From Edaphobacter lichenicola (lineage in GTDB: Bacteria > Acidobacteriota > Terriglobia > Terriglobales > Acidobacteriaceae), in assembly GCF_025264645.1 (NCBI RefSeq), contig NZ_CP073696.1:4030001-4094000 (forward strand): DNA of 64,000 bases, in the 5' to 3' direction. Shown piece by piece: positions 23,945 to 33,600 of this stretch. A program made the position numbers and the translations under genes. The notes under the pieces were generated by a model. It was not told the DNA's origin and did no database searches. It was given only the letters and a program-made list of their open reading frames with translations. Each line of letters starts with the position of its first letter. The stretch's first letter is position 1.

Positions 23945-25495
23945 TTACTTCGTCGTGAGCCAACTTTGAGCATCGTGATCGAGCGAGTCTGCCGCGATCC
24001 ATCCAGACATCATTACCATTGGCATTCCGGGCCCTGGGTGCGCTGCTCCGCCTGCCAGATACATCCCTGACAGCTCCTTGCTCCGATTGGCCGGCTTGAA
24101 TGCGCCTTGAAAGACTCCATGACTTGAGATCCCATAGATAGCCCCGTTCAACACTCGGTAACGTTCGTGAATATCCTGCGGCGTCAGCGCTGCTTCGAAG
24201 ACAATGCGCTCCTCAATATCCTCGAGTCCCGCGGTTCGTTTTAGTTTGTTCAAGATCACCTGCCGATACGAAGGAAGCATTTTGGACCAATCATGATGTT
24301 CGCGCAGGTACGGTGTATGGACAAGTACATATAACGCTTCGCCGCCTTCAGGGGCGCTCTTCGGATCAGTCGCGGCTGTTGCTGCCAGATAGCATGTGGG
24401 ATCGGGAGCAGGCTCGCCCAACTCGTAGATTGAGTGAAACTCCTCATCAGGATCACGCGAAAATACAAAGTCATGATGCGCTAGATGATCGTATCTTTTG
24501 TTCAGCCCAAGGTAGAGCACCACTCCAGAACAAGCGGGCTCGTAATGCCGCTTATGTTCAAACTGCCGGGCCGCCTCTCCACCAACGAGTTCGCGGTGGG
24601 TGCGCACCGCGTCTTCATTCGATACCACAGCGTTGAACTGATGAACTTTACCTATCGTCGTTACGAGTCCAGTCACCTTGCCTCCGGCTCGTCCTCCATG
24701 CCGAGGAACGTCCGTCAGAATCTGAGATACGTCTGTCTCCGTGTGAAACACGACACCAAGCTCTCCAGCCAGTTTCACCAGAGCCTCTGGCACGGCGCGT
24801 GTTCCGCCAAGTGGATACCAAATTCCTTCCTCCATCTGCATGTGCCCGATTGCGCAGAGAATCGCAGGCGAAGCGTCAGGCGAGCTTCCCACATACTGCA
24901 CAAAATGGTCCAGCATCTGCGCGACATTCGCATCTGGAACAAACTCTCGAATCGTGCCCGCAACTGTCTTACCCAGTCTCATCCGCATCACGTCTCGAAG
25001 AACCTTGATGTCAAACGCTCCACCTAAATCCATCGTGTCTTTCATCGATCCGATCGATCGCCAGAAGAAGAATCGGTCGCTGATCGAATGCAGTTGCTTC
25101 GATGTTTCAAGAAACTTGAGGTACCCCGCGCCCATCCTCGGCCAAATCGCCTCCAGTTCCTTCGCCATCGCAGAGGCGTCGTCACGTAGGTCCATTCTTG
25201 TTCCATCGTCAAAGAAGCAGCGCCACTGTGGATCGAGCCTGACCATTGGCACATAGTCTTCCATGCGTCGCCCAGCTTCTTCGAAGATTCTTCTTAGAAC
25301 TGAAGGCTGGATTAAAATTGTCGGTCCCATGTCGAAACGGAAGCCGGCGGCAGTCAGCTGCGCAGCCTTTCCTCCTAGCCATGCATTCTTCTCAAACACC
25401 TCCACCTGGTATCCGCGAGCCGCCAAGGTGCAAGCCGCCGCCAGCCCGGCCAGTCCACTTCCAATCACTCCAACCTTCATTCCGCCGTCACGCAT
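23945..25495 (-). CDS. crtP: CrtP-like 4,4'-diaponeurosporene oxidase (phytoene desaturase family)
   Basis: A 516-aa FAD enzyme with the GSGLAGLAAA dinucleotide motif. Residue patterns match staphylococcal CrtP more than CrtN: DYV-x4-LDPQWRCFFDDGT, FVQYVGSSPDASPA, HMQMEEGIWYPLGG, YEPACSGVVLYLGL, LAHHDFVF, NGAIYGISS and GGAAHPGPGMPMV. CrtP oxidises the terminal methyl of C30 carotenoids to the aldehyde. ATG 25495 has AGAGGAAGAGC before it; the frame is open upstream but without support. It follows the aldehyde dehydrogenase by 13 bases and is followed by the acyltransferase after 8, inside the carotenoid operon. Confidence 0.88.
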   Translation of the reverse strand: MRDGGMKVGVIGSGLAGLAAACTLAARGYQVEVFEKNAWLGGKAAQLTAAGFRFDMGPTILIQPSVLRRIFEEAGRRMEDYVPMVRLDPQWRCFFDDGTRMDLRDDASAMAKELEAIWPRMGAGYLKFLETSKQLHSISDRFFFWRSIGSMKDTMDLGGAFDIKVLRDVMRMRLGKTVAGTIREFVPDANVAQMLDHFVQYVGSSPDASPAILCAIGHMQMEEGIWYPLGGTRAVPEALVKLAGELGVVFHTETDVSQILTDVPRHGGRAGGKVTGLVTTIGKVHQFNAVVSNEDAVRTHRELVGGEAARQFEHKRHYEPACSGVVLYLGLNKRYDHLAHHDFVFSRDPDEEFHSIYELGEPAPDPTCYLAATAATDPKSAPEGGEALYVLVHTPYLREHHDWSKMLPSYRQVILNKLKRTAGLEDIEERIVFEAALTPQDIHERYRVLNGAIYGISSHGVFQGAFKPANRSKELSGMYLAGGAAHPGPGMPMVMMSGWIAADSLDHDAQSWLTTK

Positions 25496-25508
25496 GCTCT
25501 TCCTCTGG

Positions 25509-27008
25509 CTACTTCTGTCTAAGCCGTACAACCGCCCGTATCGCCGTAACCAAGCCTTGCCATCTCTCACGTATCGTTTGCGAGTGTGAGGCCAGGATTA
25601 TTCCGTCGAACAACTCTTTATGCTGCTCTCTCGTCGCGTCAAAATGGCGAAGGCTCTTACTGCGCTGCACGGTTATCGCCTTTGCGACCGTCATCTCAAG
25701 AAGTCCTTCGGTGCCGCGGGTAGTTCCATATCCGCTTTCTTTTCGTCCGCCAAACGGAACCCGCGGATCCGCGGTTCCAATGATCACATCGTTTATTTGC
25801 ACATTGCCCACATTAAGCACCGATGCTAAACGCCTAGCGTCTTTCTCATCGCCAAATACCGATGCCGTCAGCGCGAAAGGGCATGTCTCCTGCGCCGCAA
25901 TCACTTCCGTCTCCTTCGAAACGTCGATAACGGACAGTACAGGAGCGAACAGATCGGCCTGCGCGAGACCCATCTCAGGTCTAACGTCAGTCACCAAAAT
26001 CGGTCGTTGCTCCGCATTGATCGAACCGTGCACACGAGCGCCTAAAAGCTTTGCCTCTTCTAACAGTTCGCACAGATTAGCTCGTGTGGCTTCACTAAGA
26101 CGAGTAGGATCGCACTGATCGAACGCAGTGGACAGCATGCCGATCAGCGTTCGCTTTCGATCCTCGGATGCGTCCAGCAGCAATACTCTTCGCGGCGCCA
26201 TGCACGTTGCCGAGCCGTTCAAGCGCATTCCAAACGTGATAGCTTTCACCACGTGCTTCAAATCAGCAGAAGGCATCACCACGACAGCATCACATCCCGA
26301 GGCTTCTACTACGCACGGGATTATTTTTTCTGCGCATACTCGTAGCACCTTTCGTGCATTCAGAGCGGACCCCGTGAAGATCACCTTGTCTACGAAAGAA
26401 CGTAGAGCTTCCTCTGCTGCCTCTATCGAATCATCCGTCACTTGTAACAAAGCACGTGGAAGTCCCGCAGCATAAAGCGCTTCGGCAAAGAGTTTTGCTA
26501 CTGAACCGCCGCCGCGCCCGGGTTTCAACACAACTGCATTGCCCGCGGCGAGTGCCTGCAACACCTGTACTCCAGGTAAAAAAAGCGGATAGTTTGCTGG
26601 GCCCAGAATAAGAACAACTCCGTAAGGTACACGCTGAACCTCACTGATAACGCCAGTCAGCAAGAACGGAAGCCCTCGCCTACCTAAGCGTCGCACTCTT
26701 AGAATCTTCTCCGCTCTTTGTTCCAGAAAACTGCACGCCGCCAGGAGTGGGAGCACCTCTGCAACTCTCGTATCCGCCGACGTCCGGCACAAATTGGATG
26801 GCATCGCGTCGGAAAATGAATGAGCCATGCGCGACATCGCAAACCTCGCACGATGTAGAACGGCAAGACGCTCTTTTATCGGCAACTTCGCCCATGTGCT
26901 CTGAGCTTCGCGAAGCGAAGAAAGTTCGAGGACATTAATTTTTGCGGCTTTGTCAACGCCCAGCGTTCTATTGTGAGGCGTTTCTTTCCCGAGCGCAGAG
27001 AAGGGCAT
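25509..27008 (-). CDS. Aldehyde dehydrogenase of the C30 carotenoid pathway
   Basis: A 499-aa NAD(P)-dependent aldehyde dehydrogenase. Visible: cofactor region VLILGPANYPLFLPGVQVLQA and VLKPG (Lys), FTGSALNARKV, the general base Glu in CVVEASGCDAVV, and the nucleophile Cys in NGSATCMAPRR (the usual preceding GQ is replaced by GS). The C-terminal PFGGRKESGYGTTRG motif is standard. Between crtN and crtP its likely substrate is a 4,4'-diapocarotenal, giving the carboxylic acid that is then glycosylated, as AldH does in staphyloxanthin synthesis. It starts two bases after the crtN stop, so the pair is translationally coupled. Confidence 0.88.
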   Translation of the reverse strand: MPFSALGKETPHNRTLGVDKAAKINVLELSSLREAQSTWAKLPIKERLAVLHRARFAMSRMAHSFSDAMPSNLCRTSADTRVAEVLPLLAACSFLEQRAEKILRVRRLGRRGLPFLLTGVISEVQRVPYGVVLILGPANYPLFLPGVQVLQALAAGNAVVLKPGRGGGSVAKLFAEALYAAGLPRALLQVTDDSIEAAEEALRSFVDKVIFTGSALNARKVLRVCAEKIIPCVVEASGCDAVVVMPSADLKHVVKAITFGMRLNGSATCMAPRRVLLLDASEDRKRTLIGMLSTAFDQCDPTRLSEATRANLCELLEEAKLLGARVHGSINAEQRPILVTDVRPEMGLAQADLFAPVLSVIDVSKETEVIAAQETCPFALTASVFGDEKDARRLASVLNVGNVQINDVIIGTADPRVPFGGRKESGYGTTRGTEGLLEMTVAKAITVQRSKSLRHFDATREQHKELFDGIILASHSQTIRERWQGLVTAIRAVVRLRQK

Positions 27009-27010
27009 CG

Positions 27011-28594
27011 CTATGATGCCACTCCGACCAGCTCATCATCAGATATCGCAGATACAGGAGTCTCCCACTGAGGCTCGATCTTCATGTCTTGCAGCAGCAG
27101 GCGCGATGTAATTCGAGCTGATTCGAAGATTACAGGCAATCCGCTGCCTGGGTGTGTTCCTCCACCGACAAGGTACATTTGGCCGATATCTTCAAATCTA
27201 TTGTGAGGACGCAGATGAAGCATCTGCTTCAACGAATGCGCCATGCTAAAGGTGGCTCCCTTGTAAAGATTGAATTCGCTGCTCCAACCGGATGGAGTCA
27301 TAATCTTCTCGGTTTGTATCCGTCTCTCAACATCTGTGATTCCGATCTTTTCCAATTGTTCGAACGCCAGCTTTCGGAACCGTAGGGTCTCCTTCTCCCA
27401 ATCCACTGCGTTGCTCCCATCTGATCCAGTTTCATGTGTGACTGGTAACAGTACATAGAGAGTGCTTTTACCTTTGGGAGCCAGCGTCGGGTCGGTGACA
27501 CCCGCATTTTGAACGTAGAACGATGGGTTATCTGAGAGTCGGTGCAGCGTTTCAATATCCTTCAAGTTCTGCCTGTAGTTCTCAGCCAAATAGATCGTGT
27601 GATGTGATACATCGTCGTAGCGTCCATCGATTCCCAGATACATCATGAACGTTGAACAGGAGTAATCCTTCTTCGCCAGCGTTTCATTTGTCCATTTCTT
27701 TCGTAGGTGATTCGGAATCATCTGCCGCATCGCACCTGCGAAGTCTGCATTTACCACGACGGCATCAGCGGGCAAGCTACGGTGCGGTGTCTTTACTCCG
27801 ATTGCTTTTCCATTTTCAACGAACACTCGATCTACCGGCTCGTTGAGTAGAATCTTTACGCCCATCTCTCGAGCGATTCTGGCCATTGCCTGCGTGACTG
27901 CGCCGCACCCGCCTGTTGGATGAAATACCCCATGCTCATATTCGAGAAAGGAAAGAATAGAAAAGAGACTCGGACACTGGAACGGGCTCATTCCCAAGTA
28001 CTTCGACTGAAAGCTGAAGCCTAGCCGAATTCTCTCATCCTTAAAGTGTCGCTGTAGATCTTGATCCAGAGATCTCCACGGCGCCAGCAAAGGGAGCAGC
28101 TTCATCATCTCTGGCTTTGCCAGATCCTTCCAGCTCTCGAAGGGAGATTGCAGAAACGGTATAAAACTGGCGAGCTTTTTTCGATTCTGCGTCATGAACT
28201 TCTCGAGACGGGCCGCGTCCTGCGGTGAGATTGTGGCGATCGCCTGTCTCATGCGCTCAGCATTTGGCGTCGCCAACAACTCGCCTCCTGCACCGAACAC
28301 TAATCTGTACTGCGGATCAAGCCGAGTCATCGGCACTTCGGCATCAAGATCATATCCGGAAGTCTTGAAGATTTCTCTTAGAACTTTTGGATACAAAAAG
28401 AAGGTCGGACCAACATCGAACTTGAAGCCGTCTCGTTCAATCGTCGAGGTCCTACCTCCTACCTGGCTGCGCTTTTCGAGAACAGTGACTTGGACTCCCG
28501 ACTTTGCCAAGAGCATCGCTACTGCCAGTCCCCCCGGTCCAGCCCCGACTATTACTACTTGTGAAGATCTCGTTTTTCCCGTATCTATGCGCAT
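27011..28594 (-). CDS. crtN: CrtN-like 4,4'-diapophytoene desaturase
   Basis: A 527-aa phytoene-desaturase-family FAD enzyme: VVIVGAGPGGLAVAMLLA near the N-terminus, EKRSQVGGRTSTIERDGFKFDVGP, LSFLEYEHGVFHPTGGCGAV, KKDYSCSTFMMYLGID (a close match in pattern to S. aureus CrtN), and GGGTHPGSGLPVIFESA at the C-terminus. It should introduce double bases into the C30 backbone (diapophytoene, or squalene made by HpnCDE). First gene of a six-gene operon running towards 20206. No crtM or hpnCDE lies in the window, so the C30 precursor must be made elsewhere. Confidence 0.9.
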   Translation of the reverse strand: MRIDTGKTRSSQVVIVGAGPGGLAVAMLLAKSGVQVTVLEKRSQVGGRTSTIERDGFKFDVGPTFFLYPKVLREIFKTSGYDLDAEVPMTRLDPQYRLVFGAGGELLATPNAERMRQAIATISPQDAARLEKFMTQNRKKLASFIPFLQSPFESWKDLAKPEMMKLLPLLAPWRSLDQDLQRHFKDERIRLGFSFQSKYLGMSPFQCPSLFSILSFLEYEHGVFHPTGGCGAVTQAMARIAREMGVKILLNEPVDRVFVENGKAIGVKTPHRSLPADAVVVNADFAGAMRQMIPNHLRKKWTNETLAKKDYSCSTFMMYLGIDGRYDDVSHHTIYLAENYRQNLKDIETLHRLSDNPSFYVQNAGVTDPTLAPKGKSTLYVLLPVTHETGSDGSNAVDWEKETLRFRKLAFEQLEKIGITDVERRIQTEKIMTPSGWSSEFNLYKGATFSMAHSLKQMLHLRPHNRFEDIGQMYLVGGGTHPGSGLPVIFESARITSRLLLQDMKIEPQWETPVSAISDDELVGVAS

Positions 28595-29041
28595 AAAGTT
28601 CTGAGCCCAATTCCGCTGTTGTCAGTAGCCTATTCGCAACCGTAGGTTCTAACCGCACCATGCTCTCCGGGTCTTTCGCGGTGTGAATATTTAGCTGCTA
28701 AAAATCCGTGCTATCTAAATGAAGAAGAATTGACTTTTAGACGCACCCTTCGCAAACCGCGTGTCCCGTGACTGTTCATCCTACTTGACTCCCGGCTCGA
28801 GCTGGAAACCAAATAGGGAACTAATAACGGTATTAGGCTTTCTCGGTAAAAGTGCTCTTAGAGGATCGAGGGCAAGTTCAATTGTCCATCTATGATGGGG
28901 AAGCCGCAGATGGAGCAGCGTCAAGCTTCGCTCTGTCGAAAAGGCCCATTAATAGCGGCTAGACATCCGACGCGTGCTATCTGTGTTACAAAACGCAACT
29001 TCCACTAAAGACCCCTGTCTAATGGAAGTAGAGGCGGAATC
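28595..29041. promoter_or_regulatory. Divergent promoter region of the carotenoid operon and DUF1800 gene
   Basis: About 447 bases between divergent genes, AT-richer than the flanks. It must hold the carotenoid operon promoter. I looked for a long inverted repeat of a light-responsive regulator and for a clean -35/-10 pair and found none that I would defend; a TTGACT at 28730 has no good partner. No gene is supported. Confidence 0.35.
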
Positions 29042-31144
29042 ATGCGTAAATTCACAACACTCGCACTGCTGTTCTCCCTCGCCCCTGCCACCTATCCTCA
29101 GAAGAAGACCACGCCGGCCCGCTCTAACAAGTCCACACCTCAAAAACCCGTAGCGCTCGTCCCCCTCAGCCCACAAGAGCGAGCCCAGCAACTCCTTAAC
29201 CGCTTTACCTTCGGCCCCCGTCCCGGCGATCTTGAGCAGGTCCTCGCCGTAACTCCAGAGAAATGGTTCGAGCAGCAGCTCAACCCCGATAGCGTCCGCG
29301 ACGCAGTGCTCGACAAGCGTCTTAACGACTACCCCACCCTCAACATGCAGCCCGATCAGGCCCTGCTAGTATTTCCCGACCGCGGCGCCATCCAGCAGGT
29401 AGCCGAAGGCAAGCGCCCCTATCCCGCCGACCCCAACCTTGCGGCCATGTACGAAGTTCAGGTTGGCAAATACAACAAGGATCTCGACGAAAAAAGGATC
29501 AACGCCAACAGCCAGTCCAACCTAACCGCACCGAGTGAGAGCGAAGCCGCCGCGCAAAAGAAAGCCGCCCAGACCACTGCCGCGCGCATAGCCGGAGACC
29601 TCTTCGCCTTACCGAAAAATCAGCGTATGGCCGCGCTCATTCACCTTCCCGTGTCCGACCGCATCGCCTTCACTGCCTACGTCGCCGGCGATCAAAAAAA
29701 TCTCCTTCTCAACGATTTCACACCCCGCGAACGAGAGATCTTCTATGGTATGGCCGCTAATGTCGGCGCTTCCTACCAGATCATCAACGAGCTCTCGCAG
29801 GGCAAATTCATCCGCGCCATCCTATCCGAGCGCCAACTTCAGGAGGTCATGACCGACTTTTGGTTCAATCACTTCAACATCTATATCGGTAAAGATTCCG
29901 ACCAGTGGTACACCACCACATACGAGCGCGACGCCATCCGTAAGCACGCCCTTGGCAAGTTTCGCGATCTCCTCCTCGCCACCGCCACCAGTCCTGCCAT
30001 GATGGTCTACCTCGACAACTGGCAGTCCATCGGGCCTGACTCCTTAGCCAACGGCGTCAACCCCGCGAATCCAAACTCCAAGAAGGGGAATAAGGGACTT
30101 AACGAGAACTATGGCCGCGAAGTCATGGAACTCCATACTGTCGGCGTGAACGGCGGTTACACCCAGGCCGACGTTACCGCGCTCTCCGCAATTCTCACCG
30201 GCTGGACTGTCGACCGCCCAAATCAAGGCGGCCCTTTTCAGTTCGACTACAAGAGGCATGAACCCGGCACCAAACAGTGGTTCGGCCACACCATCGGAGC
30301 TACCACGAAAGTAGAATTATCGGCCATTCCTTCCAACATCCCCACTGGCATGAATGAAGGCGTCGATGCTCTCACCCTCCTCGCCACAAGCCCTAAAACA
30401 GCGCACTTCATCAGTTATAAGTTGGCTCAGCGTTTCGTCGCCGACGAGCCGCCACCCGCGCTCGTCGACCGCATGGCTGCTACCTACCTCGCCACTGACG
30501 GCGACATCAATGACATCCTCCGCACCCTCATCCAGTCACCCGAGTTTAACTCCAAAAAGTACTTCCGCAACAAGGTCAAAACTCCATTCGAGTTCCTAGT
30601 CTCTGCGTTTCGTACCACGGCCACCGACCCCGTCAACCCCGGTGCTCTGGTCGACACGATCAACAAGATGGGCATGCGCCTTTACTACGCGCTTCCGCCC
30701 ACCGGCTACTACATCACTGCCGACCAGTGGATGAACTCGACTACCCTCGTCGACCGCCTCAACTTCGCCTATGCCCTCACCGGCAGTAAGTTCGCCAATC
30801 AGAAGTTTGACTCCGCCCACGTACTCGCCCTGAGCCTCATGTCGCAACCCGCCGTCGGCCCCACTGCCGCAACGGCGGTGAACCCGGCGCACGCTCTATA
30901 CTCGACGACCGTTCTCAGTAATGAGATCAACACGAACCTCCCCAGCCAGCCGCCGCCCGACACCACCGGTCAGGACATAGCTCTCCATGCTCTCGAGTCG
31001 GCCCTCATCGGTGGTGGCATCTCCGCTCAGACCAACCAGTTAATCCGCAAACAGATCGCACTACTTCCGGCGACCAACTCGACTGACACCCTCAACCTAT
31101 TGACAGCACTTGTCATGGGAAGCCCTGAGTTCCAACTCCGTTGA
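29042..31144 (+). CDS. DUF1800 family exported protein
   Basis: A 700-aa protein with an N-terminal signal sequence (MRKFTTLALLFSLAPATYPQ). Characteristic DUF1800 blocks: LLNRFTFGPRPGDLEQVLAVTPEKWFEQQL, LQEVMTDFWFNHFNIYIGKD, NENYGREVMELHTVGVNGGYTQADV, ILTGWTVD and LAQRFVADEPPP. A lysine/alanine-rich helical insert sits near residues 125-185. DUF1800 proteins are secreted, of unknown activity, and usually paired with a DUF1501 (sulfatase-like) gene directly downstream. Here no DUF1501 gene follows; the next gene is convergent. A signal-peptide lysine/proline linker leads into the domain. Function is not known. Confidence 0.92.
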   Translation: MRKFTTLALLFSLAPATYPQKKTTPARSNKSTPQKPVALVPLSPQERAQQLLNRFTFGPRPGDLEQVLAVTPEKWFEQQLNPDSVRDAVLDKRLNDYPTLNMQPDQALLVFPDRGAIQQVAEGKRPYPADPNLAAMYEVQVGKYNKDLDEKRINANSQSNLTAPSESEAAAQKKAAQTTAARIAGDLFALPKNQRMAALIHLPVSDRIAFTAYVAGDQKNLLLNDFTPREREIFYGMAANVGASYQIINELSQGKFIRAILSERQLQEVMTDFWFNHFNIYIGKDSDQWYTTTYERDAIRKHALGKFRDLLLATATSPAMMVYLDNWQSIGPDSLANGVNPANPNSKKGNKGLNENYGREVMELHTVGVNGGYTQADVTALSAILTGWTVDRPNQGGPFQFDYKRHEPGTKQWFGHTIGATTKVELSAIPSNIPTGMNEGVDALTLLATSPKTAHFISYKLAQRFVADEPPPALVDRMAATYLATDGDINDILRTLIQSPEFNSKKYFRNKVKTPFEFLVSAFRTTATDPVNPGALVDTINKMGMRLYYALPPTGYYITADQWMNSTTLVDRLNFAYALTGSKFANQKFDSAHVLALSLMSQPAVGPTAATAVNPAHALYSTTVLSNEINTNLPSQPPPDTTGQDIALHALESALIGGGISAQTNQLIRKQIALLPATNSTDTLNLLTALVMGSPEFQLR

Positions 31145-31315
31145 CCGCTTCTCCGCCGAGGCATTCAAAGGACATGAGTTTAGCTCCAGGCTTTTATCAA
31201 ATCGATCCTTCCAGAGCTATCGTCACCGATCACGAATGGCAGTAACTTGGCCTTCTCGATGAGTGATAAACGCCTACTTACTTATCGAGGTCTGCGGGGT
31301 TCCTCCGGGCGAGGT

Positions 31316-31353
31316 CCGCATCTTGCCGGCGCCGCGAAGCCGCCAAGATGCGG
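31316..31353. terminator. Inverted repeat between convergent genes
   Basis: CCGCATCTTG (31317-31326) pairs perfectly with CAAGATGCGG (31344-31353), extended by a partly paired GC-rich inner stem. There is no long T-run on either side. Lying between the DUF1800 stop and the convergent hydrolase stop, it may act as a bidirectional terminator or mRNA-stabilising hairpin. Confidence 0.45.
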
Positions 31354-31393
31354 GACATAAGCGATTCGTGGTTGAAGTCCTCACTGCACCAAA

Positions 31394-33310
31394 TCACTGA
31401 ATTGCCGTTGTAGCCGGCACCACTGGCAATAAGACAGCACTGGCACCGGAAGAACCAAATTCGATGGAAACGGTGGCCTTCTGGTAATCCTTTGGTTGTG
31501 CAAAGAAGATGTTCGGCACGTAGGTCTGTGGATTGCGATCGTACAGCGGGAAGAGTGTCGATTGGATCTGGACCATAATCCGATGCCCAGGCTTGAAGAT
31601 GTAGTTCATCGTAGGCAGACGGAACTTATATTCCTCGACCTTCCCTTCAGGAATGGCGCTCGGTTCCGCAAAACTTTTGCGATAGCGCCCACGAAAGATA
31701 TCCATGCTGACCGCCAACTGGTAACCGCCCATCTCGGGCTGCTCGGCGACTGTCGGCGGATACACATCGATGATCTTGACAACGAAGTCCCCGTCAGTGC
31801 CGGTGGTCTTCGCAAAGATATCCGCGAAGGGCGCCCCCTCAACACGTACAGGCTCAGTCAACACTGACGTTTGATACGAGATGACGTCTGGACGAGTGGA
31901 GACAAAGCGCTGGTCCTGGACCAGCCACGTGGCCCAGCGTGGATGAGTATTGAACTGTAACGGAACCTCCAGGAATGGTACTGGCTTAGCTGGATCAGAG
32001 AGGTAACTATCCTCGCCTGCCGATGTGCTGTGGAAGGACAAGCCATTGTTGGACTGGAGATAGAGCGGAGTGAGATGCTGTTCTGTCACTCCCGGCCAGT
32101 CAGAGAATTTATCCCAATGTTTTTCGGCAGGGTTATAGATCAACACCTGCGGGGTTGGTTCGACCGGTCTCCGATCCTTCAGATAGGTATCGAAGAAAGG
32201 AATCAGAACATCTCTGCGGAAGTCAGCAGCGGTGTCACCCTTCCATTTGAGTGGGCCAAGATTCTCCGCTGCGCCGTTGACCTGGCTGTGATACCAGGGG
32301 CCCATCACAAGATGGTTGTTGGCTGCGAACCCCTTGGCCTTCAGCGCCTCCCATGCGTGGATCGCACCGTACATGTCCTCCTGATCCCATAAGCCCTGAA
32401 GCCACATCGTTGGGACGGTCGAAGGGTGGGCAACTACCAGCTTATCGAGCGCCTGACCCTGCCAGAAGGCGTCGTACGCCGGGTGTGTTGATAACCGGTT
32501 CCAAAAGCCAAGCTGTTGAAAGCCGTTTTTGGTCGCCCAATTACCCGCTGAACCAGCATCGAGGAAATTCTGATAATCGTCCGCGCTCCAGCGCGGAACG
32601 GAATCTCCTTTCCCAGTCTTGCTCGTCTGTTCGGTGAAATAGTCGAGGTTCACTTGACGGAACGCGCCATAATGAAACCAATCGTCCCCCATCCAGCCGT
32701 CGATCATCGGGCTCTCTGGTGCAGCAACCTTGAGAGCTGGGTGCGGTCCTAGAAGCGCCATCGTCACCGTCCACCCATCATAGGAAGAGCCGATCATGCC
32801 GACCCGCTGATTCGATTCTGAGATGTTCTTCACGAGCCAATCGATGGTGTCCCAGGCATCAGTGGTGTCGTCTGTCTTCGTTGGATTCAGTGTCCCCATT
32901 GGGGGACGAGTCATCACATAGTCACCTTCGGAGCCATACTTCCCGCGAATGTCCTGATAGACGAAGATGTAGCCGTCGTCGACCCATTCCCGGTTCGCAG
33001 GCCACACGATGTCTTTTAGATGAGGACTGTCCTTGCCGGCAAAGAAGGTTGCGTCGTATGGCGTGCGCTCAAGCAAAATAGGTAGATCGTGCGCCCCCTT
33101 CGGGATGACGATTACCGTGTGAAGCTTTACCCCATCGCGCATCGGTATCATCAGCTCACGTTTGACGTAGTCATAGTCAGCGTCAGGCTTCTGCCATTTG
33201 GCAGGAACATCACTGCCGGTCTGAACCATATCGCCGTTCTGAGACCAAGCGGCCGAGACCGTTAGAGAAACAAGGAGAGTTGCAAAAACGAGACTTTTAC
33301 TGATCCTCAC
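31394..33310 (-). CDS. CocE/NonD family hydrolase (Xaa-Pro dipeptidyl-peptidase S15 type), exported
   Basis: A 638-aa secreted serine hydrolase. Signal peptide MRISKSLVFATLLVSLTVSAAWSQ. The alpha/beta domain has RTPYDATFF, VYQDIRGKYGSEGDY, and the nucleophile motif VGMIGSSYDGWT (G-x-S-Y-x-G). The catalytic Asp lies in WDQEDMYG and the His in GPWYHSQ. The C-terminal jelly-roll (X-Pro dipeptidyl-peptidase C-terminal domain) ends with GHRIMVQIQSTLFP. Close relatives include alpha-amino-acid ester hydrolases and glutaryl-7-ACA acylases; the real substrate may be a peptide or amino-acid ester. Lone gene, divergent from the glucosidase (290-base gap 33311-33600 holding both promoters). Confidence 0.92.
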   Translation of the reverse strand: MRISKSLVFATLLVSLTVSAAWSQNGDMVQTGSDVPAKWQKPDADYDYVKRELMIPMRDGVKLHTVIVIPKGAHDLPILLERTPYDATFFAGKDSPHLKDIVWPANREWVDDGYIFVYQDIRGKYGSEGDYVMTRPPMGTLNPTKTDDTTDAWDTIDWLVKNISESNQRVGMIGSSYDGWTVTMALLGPHPALKVAAPESPMIDGWMGDDWFHYGAFRQVNLDYFTEQTSKTGKGDSVPRWSADDYQNFLDAGSAGNWATKNGFQQLGFWNRLSTHPAYDAFWQGQALDKLVVAHPSTVPTMWLQGLWDQEDMYGAIHAWEALKAKGFAANNHLVMGPWYHSQVNGAAENLGPLKWKGDTAADFRRDVLIPFFDTYLKDRRPVEPTPQVLIYNPAEKHWDKFSDWPGVTEQHLTPLYLQSNNGLSFHSTSAGEDSYLSDPAKPVPFLEVPLQFNTHPRWATWLVQDQRFVSTRPDVISYQTSVLTEPVRVEGAPFADIFAKTTGTDGDFVVKIIDVYPPTVAEQPEMGGYQLAVSMDIFRGRYRKSFAEPSAIPEGKVEEYKFRLPTMNYIFKPGHRIMVQIQSTLFPLYDRNPQTYVPNIFFAQPKDYQKATVSIEFGSSGASAVLLPVVPATTAIQ

Positions 33311-33600
33311 GCAGAAATCCTTTCAAGTTAGAGCCCCAGGGCGATGCTACCCTGCGTCGGTTCTATGTAACGATTCTCGCAAAAAATGAGTGTGTCAGGT
33401 AAGAGATTCGCTGAAACCATCACACGATCACTCTCTGTACCGAGTCTTTATTGGTCACCTAGTCAGCCAGCAATACCATCGTCAACGAGTGCATTAGCTG
33501 TTAGCACCAAATGAAGTTCCAACGGTGAGGCTTTAGCGAATAGCAGTAACATAAGCCGACTTGCTGTTAAGAATCTGGGTCCGTTAAGGTAAGGTCAACT

